In this document: positions 46,706 through 56,076 of the stretch, piece by piece
Layout: each line of letters starts with the position of its first letter
Position numbering within the stretch: the first letter of the stretch is position 1
From: Gp6-AA40 sp963742105
GTDB taxonomy: Bacteria; Acidobacteriota; Vicinamibacteria; Vicinamibacterales; UBA2999
NCBI GenBank assembly: GCA_963742105.1
Contig: CAVUKN010000005.1
Location: 1,860,001-1,924,000 of the forward strand
Direction of reading: 5' to 3'
DNA: 64,000 nucleotides
The notes under the pieces: generated by a model
Seen by the model: the letters and a program-made list of their open reading frames with translations, nothing else
Databases searched by the model: none
What the model was told of the DNA's origin: nothing
Translations under genes and position numbers: made by a program

Positions 46706-47021
46706 ACTGCCTCCTGACGTGATGCTGTAATGAAATGAAGGCGTTCGCGAACGAAGGCGCCATTCCACGCCCACGCGCGAGCGTCGGCCGCGATGACCAT
46801 GTGCCAGGCTGAGACGAATTTAATTACGGACCAACCGTATCACCGCGTATTCAATGATCCTGTTACCGGCGACAGCTGCTCGTCGACATCGGAGCGTCTG
46901 TACCGGCCGATTCTCGGACGCACCGGCCCTGAGTCCGAGCGTCTGCGCGAGTTGACGTTCCAAGAGGAGGCGGTACTGATTTGCATGTTACGAAAACCTC
47001 ATCCCGGTTTAAATTTCCGGT
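46706..47021. other. Gene-free stretch
   Basis: 316 bp upstream of the surface-domain gene and downstream of the large regulator. No supported gene; the middle section near 47010-47020 is AT-richer. It must hold the promoter of the minus-strand gene at 46705. Confidence 0.4.
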
Positions 47022-49491
47022 TCAGCAGAGCCCAAGCGTCTGCTCACGAGCGTAGGTCACGGCGTATCCGAGCGGCAAAGAGCGGCCGACACCGCGAGCG
47101 GCTTCGAATGCCTCCTCGCCGAGCGAGACCTGCGCATCGTTGAGATAGTGATCCCTGATCCAACGGATTTCCGTCGAAAGCGCGGCGCCGACACTATCCA
47201 GCAGTTGGTCAGAGGCACCCCACAACCGCGCGGCGCCGTCGGCGCGTCCGGCGGCGGCGAGGAGAGCCGCGAACACTTCGAGATTCCACGCGATCCCACG
47301 CGGATCCTCGAGCGCTTCGCATATCGCCATGGCCTCTTCGCGTCGGCGCGTGCCTGATGAAAGTCGCGTCGAACAATGCGCAAGCAGGCAACCGCCGACA
47401 GCGAGATGCTCAGCCCCCATAACTCACCGGCCCGTCGCTCGATCGCGACCGCTTCGTCGTACAGTTCCTGCGCTCGCTCGTGTTCGCCGTTGGCGACGGC
47501 TATATTGGCCAGGATCAGGAGAGGGCCAGCCTCCTGAACTTCATCGCCGCAGACCCGTCCGGCTTCTCGCGCCTCCAGTGCCCGTGTCGTGGCGGCCGCA
47601 GGATCGCCTGACTCGAGCGCCGCAAGCCCCTGCATGAACAGAGCAAACGAAACGACCCAAGCATCAGCGTCGTCCCGTCCCAGCGAGAGCGCTTCGGCAA
47701 TGACACCATCGAATGAGTGCCCCTGGAAGTGGTGCATGTGAGTCAGTCCGATCAAGGCGCGCGCGCGGAGCGAGCGGGGCATCGGCGCTTCCACCGCAAG
47801 CGCTTGCTCGAGCCGGAGTTTTCCCTCCTCGTATAGACCACACTTCGTCCAGAACCAGAAGAGTGCGCTGGCCAACTCGACACCGTGTTCTGCCAACGCG
47901 GACGAGGAGAATGCCCAATCGAGGGCAGCCCGAACGTTCTCCTGCTCCATACGCAAGCGCCGCAGGCATCGCAACTGATCGTGATGGCGGAGAACAGGCA
48001 ACGCGCCGCGGAACTCATTGAAGAAGTAATCGAAGTGCTGGCCGCGCCACCGATCGGCTGTGCCCTGCTCGACGAGCCGTTCGCGTGCATATTGGCGAAC
48101 TGTTTCGAGCAGATGATAGCGCCGTGCGCCGGCGGACTCGCTGTGGACCATCACGAGGGACTTGCTCACCAGGCGCGACAGCAGATCGAGCACATCGCGT
48201 TCGTCGATATCGTCACCGGCGCACACGTGTTCGGCCGCATCGAGTGACCAGGTCGCCGGGAAACACGGACAGCCGGCTGAGGAACTGCCGCTCAACGTTC
48301 GAGAGCAGCTGATAGCTCCATCCCATCGTCGCATCCAGGGTGCGCTGCCGCGCAACGGCGGTGCGCGCGCCGCCGGTCAGCAGACGGAATCGGTCGCGGA
48401 GACGCGCCTCGATTTGCTCAATGGACAACACCGCCACGCGAGCGGCAGCGAGCTCGATCGCGAGCGGAATGCCGTCGAGACGTTGACAAATCCGAACGAC
48501 GGCATCGGCATTGTCAGGCGTCGCTGTGAAAAGCGGGTCGACGGCGCACGCGCGCTCGAGGAAGAGCTGCGTGGCGTCGGACTGCCCGAGCGCCTCCACG
48601 GTGACCTTGCCTGCTCGTTCCGGTGTCGACAACGGCGCCACGTGAAAAACGGCCTCTCCGGACACTCCCAGCGCCTCGCGACTGGTCGCGATGATCCGCA
48701 GACCAGGCGCCGCGCGAAGCAGCGCGTCGACAAGCACTGCGCAAGCAGTAACGACGTGCTCACACGTATCGAGCACCAGCAACAGCTCACGATCGCGGAG
48801 CGTGTCGAGGAGCACGTCGCGCGCTGATCGTTTCTGGCCCTCCCGGACACCAAGGACAGTAGCGATTGTTTGCGCCAGCAGATCGGGTTCCGCGAGCGCG
48901 GCGAGGTCAACCATCCATGCTCCATGATGGAATTGACGCACCAGCTCGCGGGCGAGACGCGTCAGCCAGGCGCGTCTTTCCCACGCCGCCAGGGCCGGTC
49001 AGCGAGAGCAGCCGTGATGACGCGAGAATGACAGGAAGTTGTTTGAGCTCCTGCTGACGACCCACAAAGCTCGTGAGCTCTGCGGACAGGTTGCACGGGT
49101 ACCGATCGATCGAATTGGCGGGGGCCGTCAGCAAGGCCGACGTGACGCCTTCGCGCGCGGTCTCGACCGGCGCGATGAACCGGTATCCCTTGCCCGCGCT
49201 GGTTTCGATGAACCGGGGAGACTCACGCGAGTCGCACAGCGCCTGTCGAATTCTAAGAATGGCCGTGTGAATACCGGCATCGGGATCGACATTCGTCTGC
49301 GTACCCCACAGCCGGATGGTTATTTCCTCTCGCGAGACGAGTTCCTGCGGGCGTTCCAGGAGCAACAGCAGCAGATCCATCGGTTGCCGTGCCAACCGGA
49401 TGCGCTGCCCCGAGCGGCGCAGCTCATACCCGAGCACATCGACCTCGAACTCTTCGAAGCGATACGTAAGGCCGGCGGAGATTCTCTCCAT
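47022..49491 (-). CDS. Winged-helix/STAND-ATPase/TPR transcriptional regulator, broken by three indels
   Basis: Four collinear frame segments make one protein of about 822 residues. Segment 1 (from 49491): an OmpR-type winged helix (LRRSGQRIRLARQPMDLLLL, RLWGTQTNVDPDAGIHTAIL, SAGKGYRFIAPVE) and Walker A SLTGPGGVGKTRLA. Segment 2 (to about 48251): Walker B LLLVLDTCEHV, RIIATSREALGV, RLDGIPLAIELAAARV. Segment 3: helical repeats with LLETVRQYARERL. Segment 4: the TPR end, DPRGIAWNLEVFAALLAAAG to the stop. The joins are +1 at 48963 (restores LATRLARELVRQF), +1 at 48251 (restores FPGDWSLDAAEH) and -1 at 47339-47341 (restores DAEEAMAICEAL). STAND regulators of this kind bind an effector, oligomerise and activate transcription. 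Divergent from the secreted protein at 49701. Confidence 0.85.
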
Positions 49492-49700
49492 GTCCTCGAT
49501 GGTCCCCTACTGTGGCACACGTGGACGGCGCCTCAAACCTCTCGTCAAGAAAGATTCCAGATCTTTTCAAGGGCCCGTCAATGGCGGCGCGACGTCCGCT
49601 ATGCAGAATGCGTGGCACACCGTGGATTGGCGTGGGGCCAGTCGTTCACGCCCGTGTCCGCTGGCGGTCGCCGCCGGTGCACTTCACACAGGAGAGACCG

Positions 49701-50156
49701 ATGAAGCATCGATACCTAGTCAATATGCGGATGATGTGCGGCCTTGCGGCCGTCGCGGTAATCGGGCTTGTGTTCGTTGCGCCGGCCGCTGCCGCGTCAA
49801 CCCGCACCTACCACGCGACCTTCGTCGAAATAGGTGGCGGGGGCGACGGGTACTCATGCGGGAGCGCCACTATCAGCGGGCTCGGCCATGTCGCGCGCCA
49901 GTGCGTCGTATTCGATGCGTGCGGGATCAACTGCGAGCAGCGCACCATCAGGTTTGACGATGGCAGCACGCTCGTCATTCACGAGAGCATCGTCAATGTC
50001 ATCGCGCCAGGTAATTCCGCCGGGTTTCTGGAGATCTCGCAGACGATAGTCGGCGGCACGGGGAGATTCCTGGGTGCCAGCGGCAGCGGCACTGGAATCG
50101 TCAACCTCGACGCGAATGCCGTGATTATCGCGTCAGGCACAATCACTCTGCCGTAG
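49701..50156 (+). CDS. Secreted small protein with GGTGRF motif
   Basis: 151 residues from ATG at 49701, with AGGAG 6-7 bases upstream. Signal peptide up to APAAAAS (about residue 33). The mature region has TIRFDDGSTLVIHES, SQTIVGGTGRFLGASGSGTG and a final strand VIIASGTITLP; three Cys residues in the first half may form disulfides. It shares F.DGS.L and GGTGRF with the protein at 31134-31721. It sits divergently beside the winged-helix/STAND regulator, which is the first candidate for its control. Confidence 0.85.
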   Translation: MKHRYLVNMRMMCGLAAVAVIGLVFVAPAAAASTRTYHATFVEIGGGGDGYSCGSATISGLGHVARQCVVFDACGINCEQRTIRFDDGSTLVIHESIVNVIAPGNSAGFLEISQTIVGGTGRFLGASGSGTGIVNLDANAVIIASGTITLP

Positions 50157-50450
50157 CGGCCGGCGGTGCTGTGGCAAACCGCGTGGCACTACGCGGCAGC
50201 CCGAACCGGATGGGAGACCATAATTCGTCCAGTAAACCGTGCGCGGCTTGCCGTTGCGAGAGTCGTGGCGTCTGTCATCAGCGAAGTATGTTTGCCGTGT
50301 AGCATCAGTCAGCAACGGGCGTGCACTCTGCGGCACGTCGGCTGCTGCCACGGCGCGTCGGGTTCGATCCGCGCGATCAGCAACGGACAGATCGACTCTG
50401 AGCGTGCGGCCCGAATCGAGCGTCGGAGTCGTCGCCGACGCCGACGATCT

Positions 50451-50651
50451 TCAGTCCTGCGCGCAGGGGATCATCCCGGCTCCAGCCGGTAGCGTTTCAC
50501 GCGGGGTTTGCCGGGTCGGAGCCACCGCCGCCGCCGCTGGGCCACTCACGGCATAGTTCGACGCCGGACTATCTGGACTCCCCCCGCACGATAGCGTCGC
50601 GACCGCCGTCAGAGTGACGAACGTTGTCAAGAAGATCCGGCGCGATGTCAT
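50451..50651 (-). CDS. Small lipoprotein, possibly truncated
   Basis: 66 residues from ATG at 50651, with TTAGGAG upstream. The start RRIFLTTFVTLTAVATLSCG is a signal with lipobox TLSC. The remaining 45 residues are Ala/Pro/Thr-rich and end ETLPAGAGMIPCAQD. No recognisable domain follows after the TGA in any frame, though a Ser/Thr/Ala-rich frame runs on. Either a very small lipoprotein or the front of a broken gene; the 294 bp downstream hold nothing else. Confidence 0.55.
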   Translation of the reverse strand: MTSRRIFLTTFVTLTAVATLSCGGSPDSPASNYAVSGPAAAAVAPTRQTPRETLPAGAGMIPCAQD

Positions 50652-50741
50652 CGCTTCTCCTAACCTCCCGACACACGTGGGACCTCAAGGGCTGCAGCGT
50701 CTACGTGTCGCTCGGCCGGGGTAGGATCCGAAAGCGCGCGC

Positions 50742-51515
50742 GTGACCTACCAACCAGATCTCTACGAGGCAACAACGCCGGCCACTGTCGGGGGGGATAC
50801 CGAGTGGTATCGCGCCAAGGCACGCGAGTACGGAGGGCCCGTCCTGGAGCTCGGTGCCGGAACGGGCCGGATTACGCTCGCCTTGGCGCAGGACGGCGCT
50901 TCGGTGTATGCGCTGGAGGCGGACGCGGGAATGCTCCAGGCGCTCCGCGCCAGAGTGTCTGACCAGCCGACGCCTGTTCGCGACCGGATCACCATCGTTG
51001 AAGCGGATATGCGTAGCTTCGACCTGCCGGAACGCTTCGCGCTGGTCATCGCCCCTTTTCGTGTCTTCTTGCACAATCTCACTGAAGCCGACCAGCTGGC
51101 GTGCCTCACGCGCGTGCGACACCACTTGCAACCCGACGGCGCATTCTCGTTCAATGTGTTCCATCCATCGCTGGAGTTTATGGCGAAGAATGCGGGACCG
51201 TTGACATCGGTCTGGCGTGCGGGAGACGTGTTCGAACAGCCGACCGGCGGGTGGATCGTTCGATCAGAGTCGATCCGATACGATACCGTGCGACAAAGAG
51301 TTCTCGGGCTGCTTCGGTACCAGGTGTACGACTCCGGCGGAACCCTCACGCGAACGGCGATGCACAAACTGGAACTCGCGTACCTGTATCGCGCTGACAT
51401 CGAACGCCTGTTGCAGCAGGCTGGCTTTTCCTCGGTTCAAATCGCCGGCGGATTCGATGGTCGTCCATTGAGCCGCGATTCCGACGAACTGGTCATCGAA
51501 GCACGAGTCTCGTGA
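50742..51515 (+). CDS. Class I SAM-dependent methyltransferase
   Basis: 257 residues from GTG at 50742 (MTYQPDLYEATTP). Motif I VLELGAGTGRITLALA, acidic residue in YALEADAGML, EADMRSFDLPERFALVIAPF and the helical RVFLHNLTEADQLACL. The layout corresponds to the Methyltransf_25 group seen next to glycopeptide- and sugar-modifying genes, though the substrate is unknown. The second half contains VRSESIRYDTV, a beta-rich insert that probably covers the active site. Stand-alone gene. Confidence 0.85.
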   Translation: MTYQPDLYEATTPATVGGDTEWYRAKAREYGGPVLELGAGTGRITLALAQDGASVYALEADAGMLQALRARVSDQPTPVRDRITIVEADMRSFDLPERFALVIAPFRVFLHNLTEADQLACLTRVRHHLQPDGAFSFNVFHPSLEFMAKNAGPLTSVWRAGDVFEQPTGGWIVRSESIRYDTVRQRVLGLLRYQVYDSGGTLTRTAMHKLELAYLYRADIERLLQQAGFSSVQIAGGFDGRPLSRDSDELVIEARVS

Positions 51516-51702
51516 GTGCAACGCTGGTCGCGTGGCCGGCGTCTGCAGAACCGCGGGCGGTTTGCACGCCCACTTTGTCCATCCGAGTGGGCGAGTAGCT
51601 TTCGGTTGCTGGTCCGCGCCGATGATGCGGAGCAGGCAATGCCACACGCACAATTTCTTACGGTCGAGATGGTTCGGCGGTAAATCCGGCTACTCTCTCG
51701 CG

Positions 51703-51888
51703 GTGGACAAAACCCGCTGCCCGAGATGTGACCGTGTGGGATTCGTGCGCCTTGAAACCGTCGTGCGCGGCGGTCGAACCTCTCGCAGCTATTACTGTGG
51801 TGGATGTGAATACGCGTGGGAGATCGCGGAAGGGGAGGCGGAGAAGATCACGGAGCCCCGTGTGGGATCACGATCTGACAAGCAGTGA
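51703..51888 (+). CDS. Small zinc-ribbon protein
   Basis: 61 residues from GTG at 51703; an upstream ATG (51532) extends into a stretch that does not look coding. Two CxxC knuckles, RCPRCDRVGFV and YYCGGCEYAWEI, separated by RLETVVRGGRTSRS, form a treble-clef or rubredoxin-like zinc ribbon. The rest is a short charged tail. Single zinc-ribbon proteins of this type are common in soil bacteria; the partner is unknown. Confidence 0.65.
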   Translation: MDKTRCPRCDRVGFVRLETVVRGGRTSRSYYCGGCEYAWEIAEGEAEKITEPRVGSRSDKQ

Positions 51889-52388
51889 CCGGGAACACGA
51901 CGTGACGGCTGGTGAACGCCGCGTGCGACACGCGAACCGCCTTCTAATTAATGCTGGATTGTCCCGACGCGCAGTCACCACGGCCGTCCGCGTGCTTGGT
52001 ATCGGCGGCGTCAACTACTTTGTCCGGCGGCACAATCAATTGTCGCCGAACCCTGCGCCCTCAGTTCACGTTGGCCGTTCGACGCGATCGACGATGAGCA
52101 CGTCCACTTGCTGCTTTTCAGAATCGAGTCCCAACCCGAGTTGCTCTCGTGCAGCGGTGAAGACTGACACAGCGTCGGGATCGGTCGGTCTCCCGCAAAT
52201 TCGGCATCCTCCTGTGCCTGTGCGTGCCTCCTTTCCTGAAGGAGGGGGCACACACATCTCGGACGCGCACGGATAGATCGATTCCTCTCGTCTGGTGGAA
52301 CAGTTCGGCCCACGGCCCGTTCGCCGCAGGCCGCCTGTTTGCACGACGCGAACCGATGATTACCCGTGTGCCGACTGCGGTGTCACGG
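51889..52388. other. Gene-poor stretch holding a TIGR03435 scrap
   Basis: 500 bp with no intact gene. The only interpretable part is the TIGR03435 end on the minus strand at 52066-52188 (separate entry). The rest shows no start/ribosome-binding site combination. Confidence 0.5.
52066..52188 (-). pseudogene. TIGR03435 C-terminal remnant (1 of 3)
   Basis: About 40 codons read TDPDAVSVFTAAREQLGLGL and then DSEKQQVDVLIVDRVERPT before TGA at 52066. This is the characteristic end of the soil-associated TIGR03435 family (EQLGL.L...V.VLVID..ERP). Everything before it is lost, so this is a dead fragment. Confidence 0.7.
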
Positions 52389-53684
52389 TCACCGGTCCCG
52401 CGGCAGCATGAAGTGTTCGGCCGCGAAGTCCGCCACCTTCACGCATGCCGCCTGACTGGCCTCATTGTCAAATCGGTAATGGAGGCCACCAAAGATGCGG
52501 CTGTCTGCTTCCTGCTGGGCAAGATCCCAGAACCCGGCGTACGTCCGAGTTTCAGTTGCTAACCCCATGGTGCGCGGGTAGGTGACGGTAAACGGAATGT
52601 CATCGCGACCGAGGGCGATCTTCAGGGCGCGCGCCGACGCGGCCGACAGGCAGGCGGCGTTGCCCGCGTACGACGGGTACGGCGGCGTGGGCAGCAGCGG
52701 CAGCCACTCGTCGTCCTGATCCGTCGCAGGATTCAAATCCTCGTTGGCGTGACGGATCGCCGTGACCGGTCGCCAGAGCCGATACGCGAACTTGCTGGTG
52801 AACGACGTTTGCAAGCCGTCGTGGAGCGCGACGGTCAAGAGGACGAACGTGCGCGCGGTCTCGATCAGCGACAGGCCCTGACGCTCGGTCACGTCGCCGG
52901 CGACGCGGTTCCAGACGTGGAAGAAGCCGATCTGCGTGTTCACTCCGGCGTGCACCTGAGCCCACAACGTCATGTCTGCCGGGCGATCCGTGCTGCTCAC
53001 CGATCCGAGCGTCTTCACCTCATTGAAGTCTGCGGCGTACCGGGCGCTGGTGAGCGTGGGCGGCGGGGGTGGCAGGAACTGCGTCGCGGTCAGCATCGCG
53101 AAGGGACGCACCTGCGGGTAGAACGTGAGCGTCGCACCGCTGTTCGCCGGCGGCGCGGGCTGCCATAGCCCCGGGAACGGTGGGAGCACGTAAGTCGGAT
53201 CCGGAGCGTTGACCGCCGCCTGGGTGGCCGGCCACCCGTCGTCCTGCCGCCATTCGAGAACCGCTTTCGCTACGGCTTGCCCAACCGCGACACCACGACG
53301 CGCCAGGGGCTCCGAGATACCGGCTAATTGGGACGCCAGCAGATCGTCAAACACCGCTTGCTGCGTGGGGTATAGCGCGCCCAGCACGTCTCGGGCTGCG
53401 GCAGCGGCCGCGGCTTCGGGAGACGCGCCATGCGCTCCTTTCACCCGAACGAGATACGGCGTGTAGCGTTCCTCGATGGAGTTGATCGCGTCGAACATCG
53501 CGATGTGCATCATCGGAAGGGACCGGATGTGAAGGCCGTTCGCCGTACCCACGATCTGCGCCTGCAGCGCTTCGTTCCACTGGACCACGATGTTTGGATT
53601 GTGAGCCGCGGCGGGTGGTGCGAATGCGTGAGCGGTAACGATGGTCGCTACAACGATCGCGGAGAGTTTCTGTCTTTGCAGCAT
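52389..53684 (-). CDS. Secreted vanadium-haloperoxidase/PAP2-like protein
   Basis: 431 residues from ATG at 53684 (GAGGAGG upstream; the ATG at 53726 is outside the signal context). Signal peptide ending PPAAAHN. The body is helical and carries the three phosphate/vanadate-binding segments: KFAYRLWRPVTAIRHA (K..R.P), PTPPYPSYAGNAACLSAAS in place of PxxPSGH, and SRIFGGLHYRFDNEAS (SRxxxGxHxxxD). The central His of the second segment is replaced by Asn, which would weaken haloperoxidase chemistry, while phosphatase-like binding could remain. Periplasmic. Cofactor and substrate unknown. Confidence 0.82.
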   Translation of the reverse strand: MLQRQKLSAIVVATIVTAHAFAPPAAAHNPNIVVQWNEALQAQIVGTANGLHIRSLPMMHIAMFDAINSIEERYTPYLVRVKGAHGASPEAAAAAAARDVLGALYPTQQAVFDDLLASQLAGISEPLARRGVAVGQAVAKAVLEWRQDDGWPATQAAVNAPDPTYVLPPFPGLWQPAPPANSGATLTFYPQVRPFAMLTATQFLPPPPPTLTSARYAADFNEVKTLGSVSSTDRPADMTLWAQVHAGVNTQIGFFHVWNRVAGDVTERQGLSLIETARTFVLLTVALHDGLQTSFTSKFAYRLWRPVTAIRHANEDLNPATDQDDEWLPLLPTPPYPSYAGNAACLSAASARALKIALGRDDIPFTVTYPRTMGLATETRTYAGFWDLAQQEADSRIFGGLHYRFDNEASQAACVKVADFAAEHFMLPRDR

Positions 53685-53840
53685 GACGACCTCCTCGGAC
53701 GGTGAGCCCAAGCGCCCCTGGTACACGGGTCTGACATCGGACGAAAGAGGCGTGACTATAGCGCCAGAAGCAATGGGCGGGAGCGCCTTTGCGAAGAGAT
53801 TTAACTGTTGAGGTGAGCGGTCGGTGAGATCAACCTTTGT

Positions 53841-54101
53841 CTACCTGTGGTCTCGACCTCGATAGCCCGTGCCGCGGGAAGCTGGCGAGACCGGCAGCAA
53901 GCGTATCGAACGCGCCGTCACAGTCATCTCGGCGGCCATGTGAGGCCTCTGAACGATCAAGTCGGCGCCTTGCACGTCGACCGATCGCTCAAGCACCCAG
54001 AAGCGGTCAAGCAAGAACGCAAGAGCCCGCGCCTCTCCGAGCGCGCCATTGCCCATCGCCTTGAGCCAAGCCGGAAGATCGAAATGCGAGTCTGGCTTCA
54101 C
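53841..54101 (-). pseudogene. DUF4365-like protein, N-terminal fragment
   Basis: GTG at 54101 with TTTGGAGAG upstream opens KPDSHFDLPAWLKAMGNGAL followed by GEARALAFLLDRFWVLERSV and DVQGADLIVQRP. That is, from memory, the beginning of DUF4365-like nuclease-fold proteins. After Arg-Pro the sequence loses sense and stops at 53841, so only about the first 55 residues are genuine. It neighbours a recombinase scrap, suggesting a decayed mobile island. Confidence 0.5.
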
Positions 54102-54309
54102 ATCGACTCTCCAAACGGTCTAGGAATGTCGTGGCCCACGGCCCGGCCAATACCAACCTTCCTTTGGTCAGCTATCTGTCCCGCCCAGACAGATACCGTG
54201 CGTGCGTGCGATGCCGTGCTGTTCGATGCACTGCGCGATCTTCATATCGAGAAGGGCGACAAGCTGACGCTTGAGGACATCGAGCGCGGCAACGTTCTCC
54301 CGGGGAACA

Positions 54310-54510
54310 CGATCTTCTATGGGCGACCGCTTGCCACGACCACGATTGAACGCAAGGGCCGTCCATTTGTCAGCATGGGAGAGAACATCGACACAGTGAG
54401 CCCCACCGGCCGTCTGCTGCTCGGCGTGGTGCGAGCTTCGCAAGTTCGAGCGGGAGCGCATCAGCGAACGAATACACGCACGGCTGGCCCGTGCGCGCCG
54501 TCAGGGTTAG
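54310..54510 (+). pseudogene. Serine recombinase (resolvase/invertase) fragment
   Basis: The plus-strand frame reads ATTTIERKGRPFVSMGENID then TVSPTGRLLLGVV; after one extra base at about 54435 the next frame reads LRKFERERISERIHARLARA and RRQG, stop at 54510. Together they match the end of the catalytic domain of Tn3/Gin-type serine recombinases (GENIDT..PTGRLL...EFER..I.ER). The catalytic N-terminal Ser region and the HTH are missing. Confidence 0.65.
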
Positions 54511-54716
54511 AAGCAGATAAAAAACGCATTCGCCACAGCACGTTCTTGGCGGCGGGGGGCTACGAGATTTCTTCGCGGTAGCGTCTTTTACCTCGCCTAT
54601 GAACATGAGCTCGCCCGGCCCGGAGCGCGGAGCAACCGGCACGGAACCGATTAGCTTGCATCGTGCAAGACCTCAGCTGGCAACGTTTCTGCACAACGAG
54701 TGTAGGGGAGGTCGCC

Positions 54717-55472
54717 ATGACGCGATTGCTGTTCTTTCTAGGAGCCGGGGCGCTTCTAATGGGCACTGCGTTACCCGCTATGGCTCAGGGCCAACGCGAC
54801 GATAACGGCGTGTGTTTCTACAGGGACGTCCAGTACCGGGGCGAGTCGTGGTGCTATCGCGCGGGCGACGAGCTCGCCGATCTCCGCAATCGCGGTAACC
54901 AGATTTCCTCGGTGCGCGTTTTCGGGCGCGCCAGGGTCGAGGTGTTCGATCAGCGAGACTTCCGCGGGGCGTCCGACGAATTCGATCGCGACATCCCGGA
55001 CCTCCTGGCCCTGCGCAGCATCGAGGGGCGTCGCACCTGGAACGGTCGGATCGCCTCGTTCAGGATCACGATGGACCGCGGCGGCCGAGGCAACGGGGTC
55101 TTCGGGGACACTCGCGACACTCGCGACCCTCGCGACCAGCGCGATAATCGGGACTATCGCGACTATCGCGACAATCCGTACGGCAACGACCGGGATCGCC
55201 GCGCTCAGCGCGATGGGATCTGCGTCTACGAAGGCCCCAACTACGCTGGGCGTTCGCAGTGTTGGGATGCCGGAACGCAAGAAGAGAATCTGAACCGCAG
55301 CAACGGGTGGAACGATCGGATTGGCTCGATTCGGGTGTTCGGGCGCACCAGCGTCGATCTGTACCGTGACGCCGGCTTCAAGGGTCAGCGCCTCAGCATT
55401 AATCGCGACGTGCCCGACCTGGGAGCGATGAACTGGGGGTCGCAGATCTCGTCGTTCCAGGTGCGCAACTAG
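54717..55472 (+). CDS. Secreted double beta/gamma-crystallin protein
   Basis: 251 residues from ATG at 54717 with GGGGAGG upstream. Signal peptide to PAMAQGQ. Two crystallin-like units: residues about 30-125 (VCFYRDVQYRGESWCYRAGD, NQISSVRVFGRARVEVFDQR, WNGRIASFRI) and about 170-250 (ICVYEGPNYAGRSQCWDAGT, NDRIGSIRVFGRTSVDLYRD, SQISSFQV). The strand motif (N/D)x(R/Q)I(S/G/A)S that binds Ca2+ in this fold is complete only as NDRIGS. Between them is an Arg/Asp tract coded by a 9-bp tandem repeat. Outside the cell, perhaps structural or an inhibitor (I36-like). Confidence 0.88.
   Translation: MTRLLFFLGAGALLMGTALPAMAQGQRDDNGVCFYRDVQYRGESWCYRAGDELADLRNRGNQISSVRVFGRARVEVFDQRDFRGASDEFDRDIPDLLALRSIEGRRTWNGRIASFRITMDRGGRGNGVFGDTRDTRDPRDQRDNRDYRDYRDNPYGNDRDRRAQRDGICVYEGPNYAGRSQCWDAGTQEENLNRSNGWNDRIGSIRVFGRTSVDLYRDAGFKGQRLSINRDVPDLGAMNWGSQISSFQVRN
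55107..55178 (+). repeat. 9-bp coding tandem repeat
   Basis: Eight consecutive 9-mers of the form GACNNTCGC, imperfect, encoding RD-x triplets (DTR, DTR, DPR, DQR, DNR, DYR, DYR, DNP) in the linker of the crystallin protein. In-frame copy number changes would vary the linker length. Confidence 0.85.
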
Positions 55473-55605
55473 GAGCTGTTGAGACGAGGTGCTCGGGGAG
55501 TGCTGCCTGCGCGGTCGCTGCAGCACTCCGCGGAACTGCTCCTGGATCGGGTCGCCAAGCGTGGGGGAGGGGACAGGAGAGGACTTCGGAAGAGGGAGCG
55601 GTGAG

Positions 55606-56076
55606 CTACTTTTTGGCGGACTGCTTCCTTCGCTCAGCCCAATACTTCTTCATCCGCACGCCGACGGCTTTGCGTTGGGCCACGCTCATTCCCCGGCGTT
55701 TCCGTTTTCCGCCATCAACGACGAGACCGTGCTCGGCACCGGCCGCCGGCTCCGGCCGGCTGCGGGTCACGGCCCCGCCGAAATCAATGCCCCGGGCCCG
55801 CGCTACGGATCCTGCTGGCCTTCCCGGGTTGCGCTTCGCCTCCGCGTCTTCACCCGAGAGCTGTTGCAAGTATCCGTTCGCCGCGTCGCGGATCTGCGTG
55901 AGCCGGTCCACGATGTTCCGCCGCTGGCCGAGCCACTCCTCGGCCTTCTTTTGCGTGGTTCCCAAGAACCGTCCGAGGTCCTCCGCGAAGTTCAGCGCTG
56001 CGTCTTCGACACTGCGCCCTGAACCGACTTCAGTTCCGCCAACTGTTCGACTACTTCTTGTCGTCTTCTTTGCCAT
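55606..56076 (-). CDS. Hypothetical basic protein with a Lys/Arg-rich tail
   Basis: 156 residues, ATG at 56076. Residues 20-70 are a predicted coiled or helical stretch (SVEDAALNFAEDLGRFLGTT, then AEEWLGQRRNIVDRLTQIRD). A Pro/Gly hinge follows, and the end RRGMSVAQRKAVGVRMKKYW is a basic repeat of a type seen at the C-terminus of DNA-binding and histone-like proteins in soil bacteria. I would guess nucleic-acid binding; the family is not recognised. Low-complexity regions on both sides. Confidence 0.7.
   Translation of the reverse strand: MAKKTTRSSRTVGGTEVGSGRSVEDAALNFAEDLGRFLGTTQKKAEEWLGQRRNIVDRLTQIRDAANGYLQQLSGEDAEAKRNPGRPAGSVARARGIDFGGAVTRSRPEPAAGAEHGLVVDGGKRKRRGMSVAQRKAVGVRMKKYWAERRKQSAKK

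Noticed and set aside
50133..50351. Minus-strand continuation of the small lipoprotein after its TGA
   Set aside because: It stays open in frame but shows no domain, and overlaps the 3' end of the well-supported gene at 49701.
53847..54581. A single 244-codon plus-strand gene
   Set aside because: Only its 3' third matches a serine recombinase; its first part is the complement of the DUF4365-like fragment.
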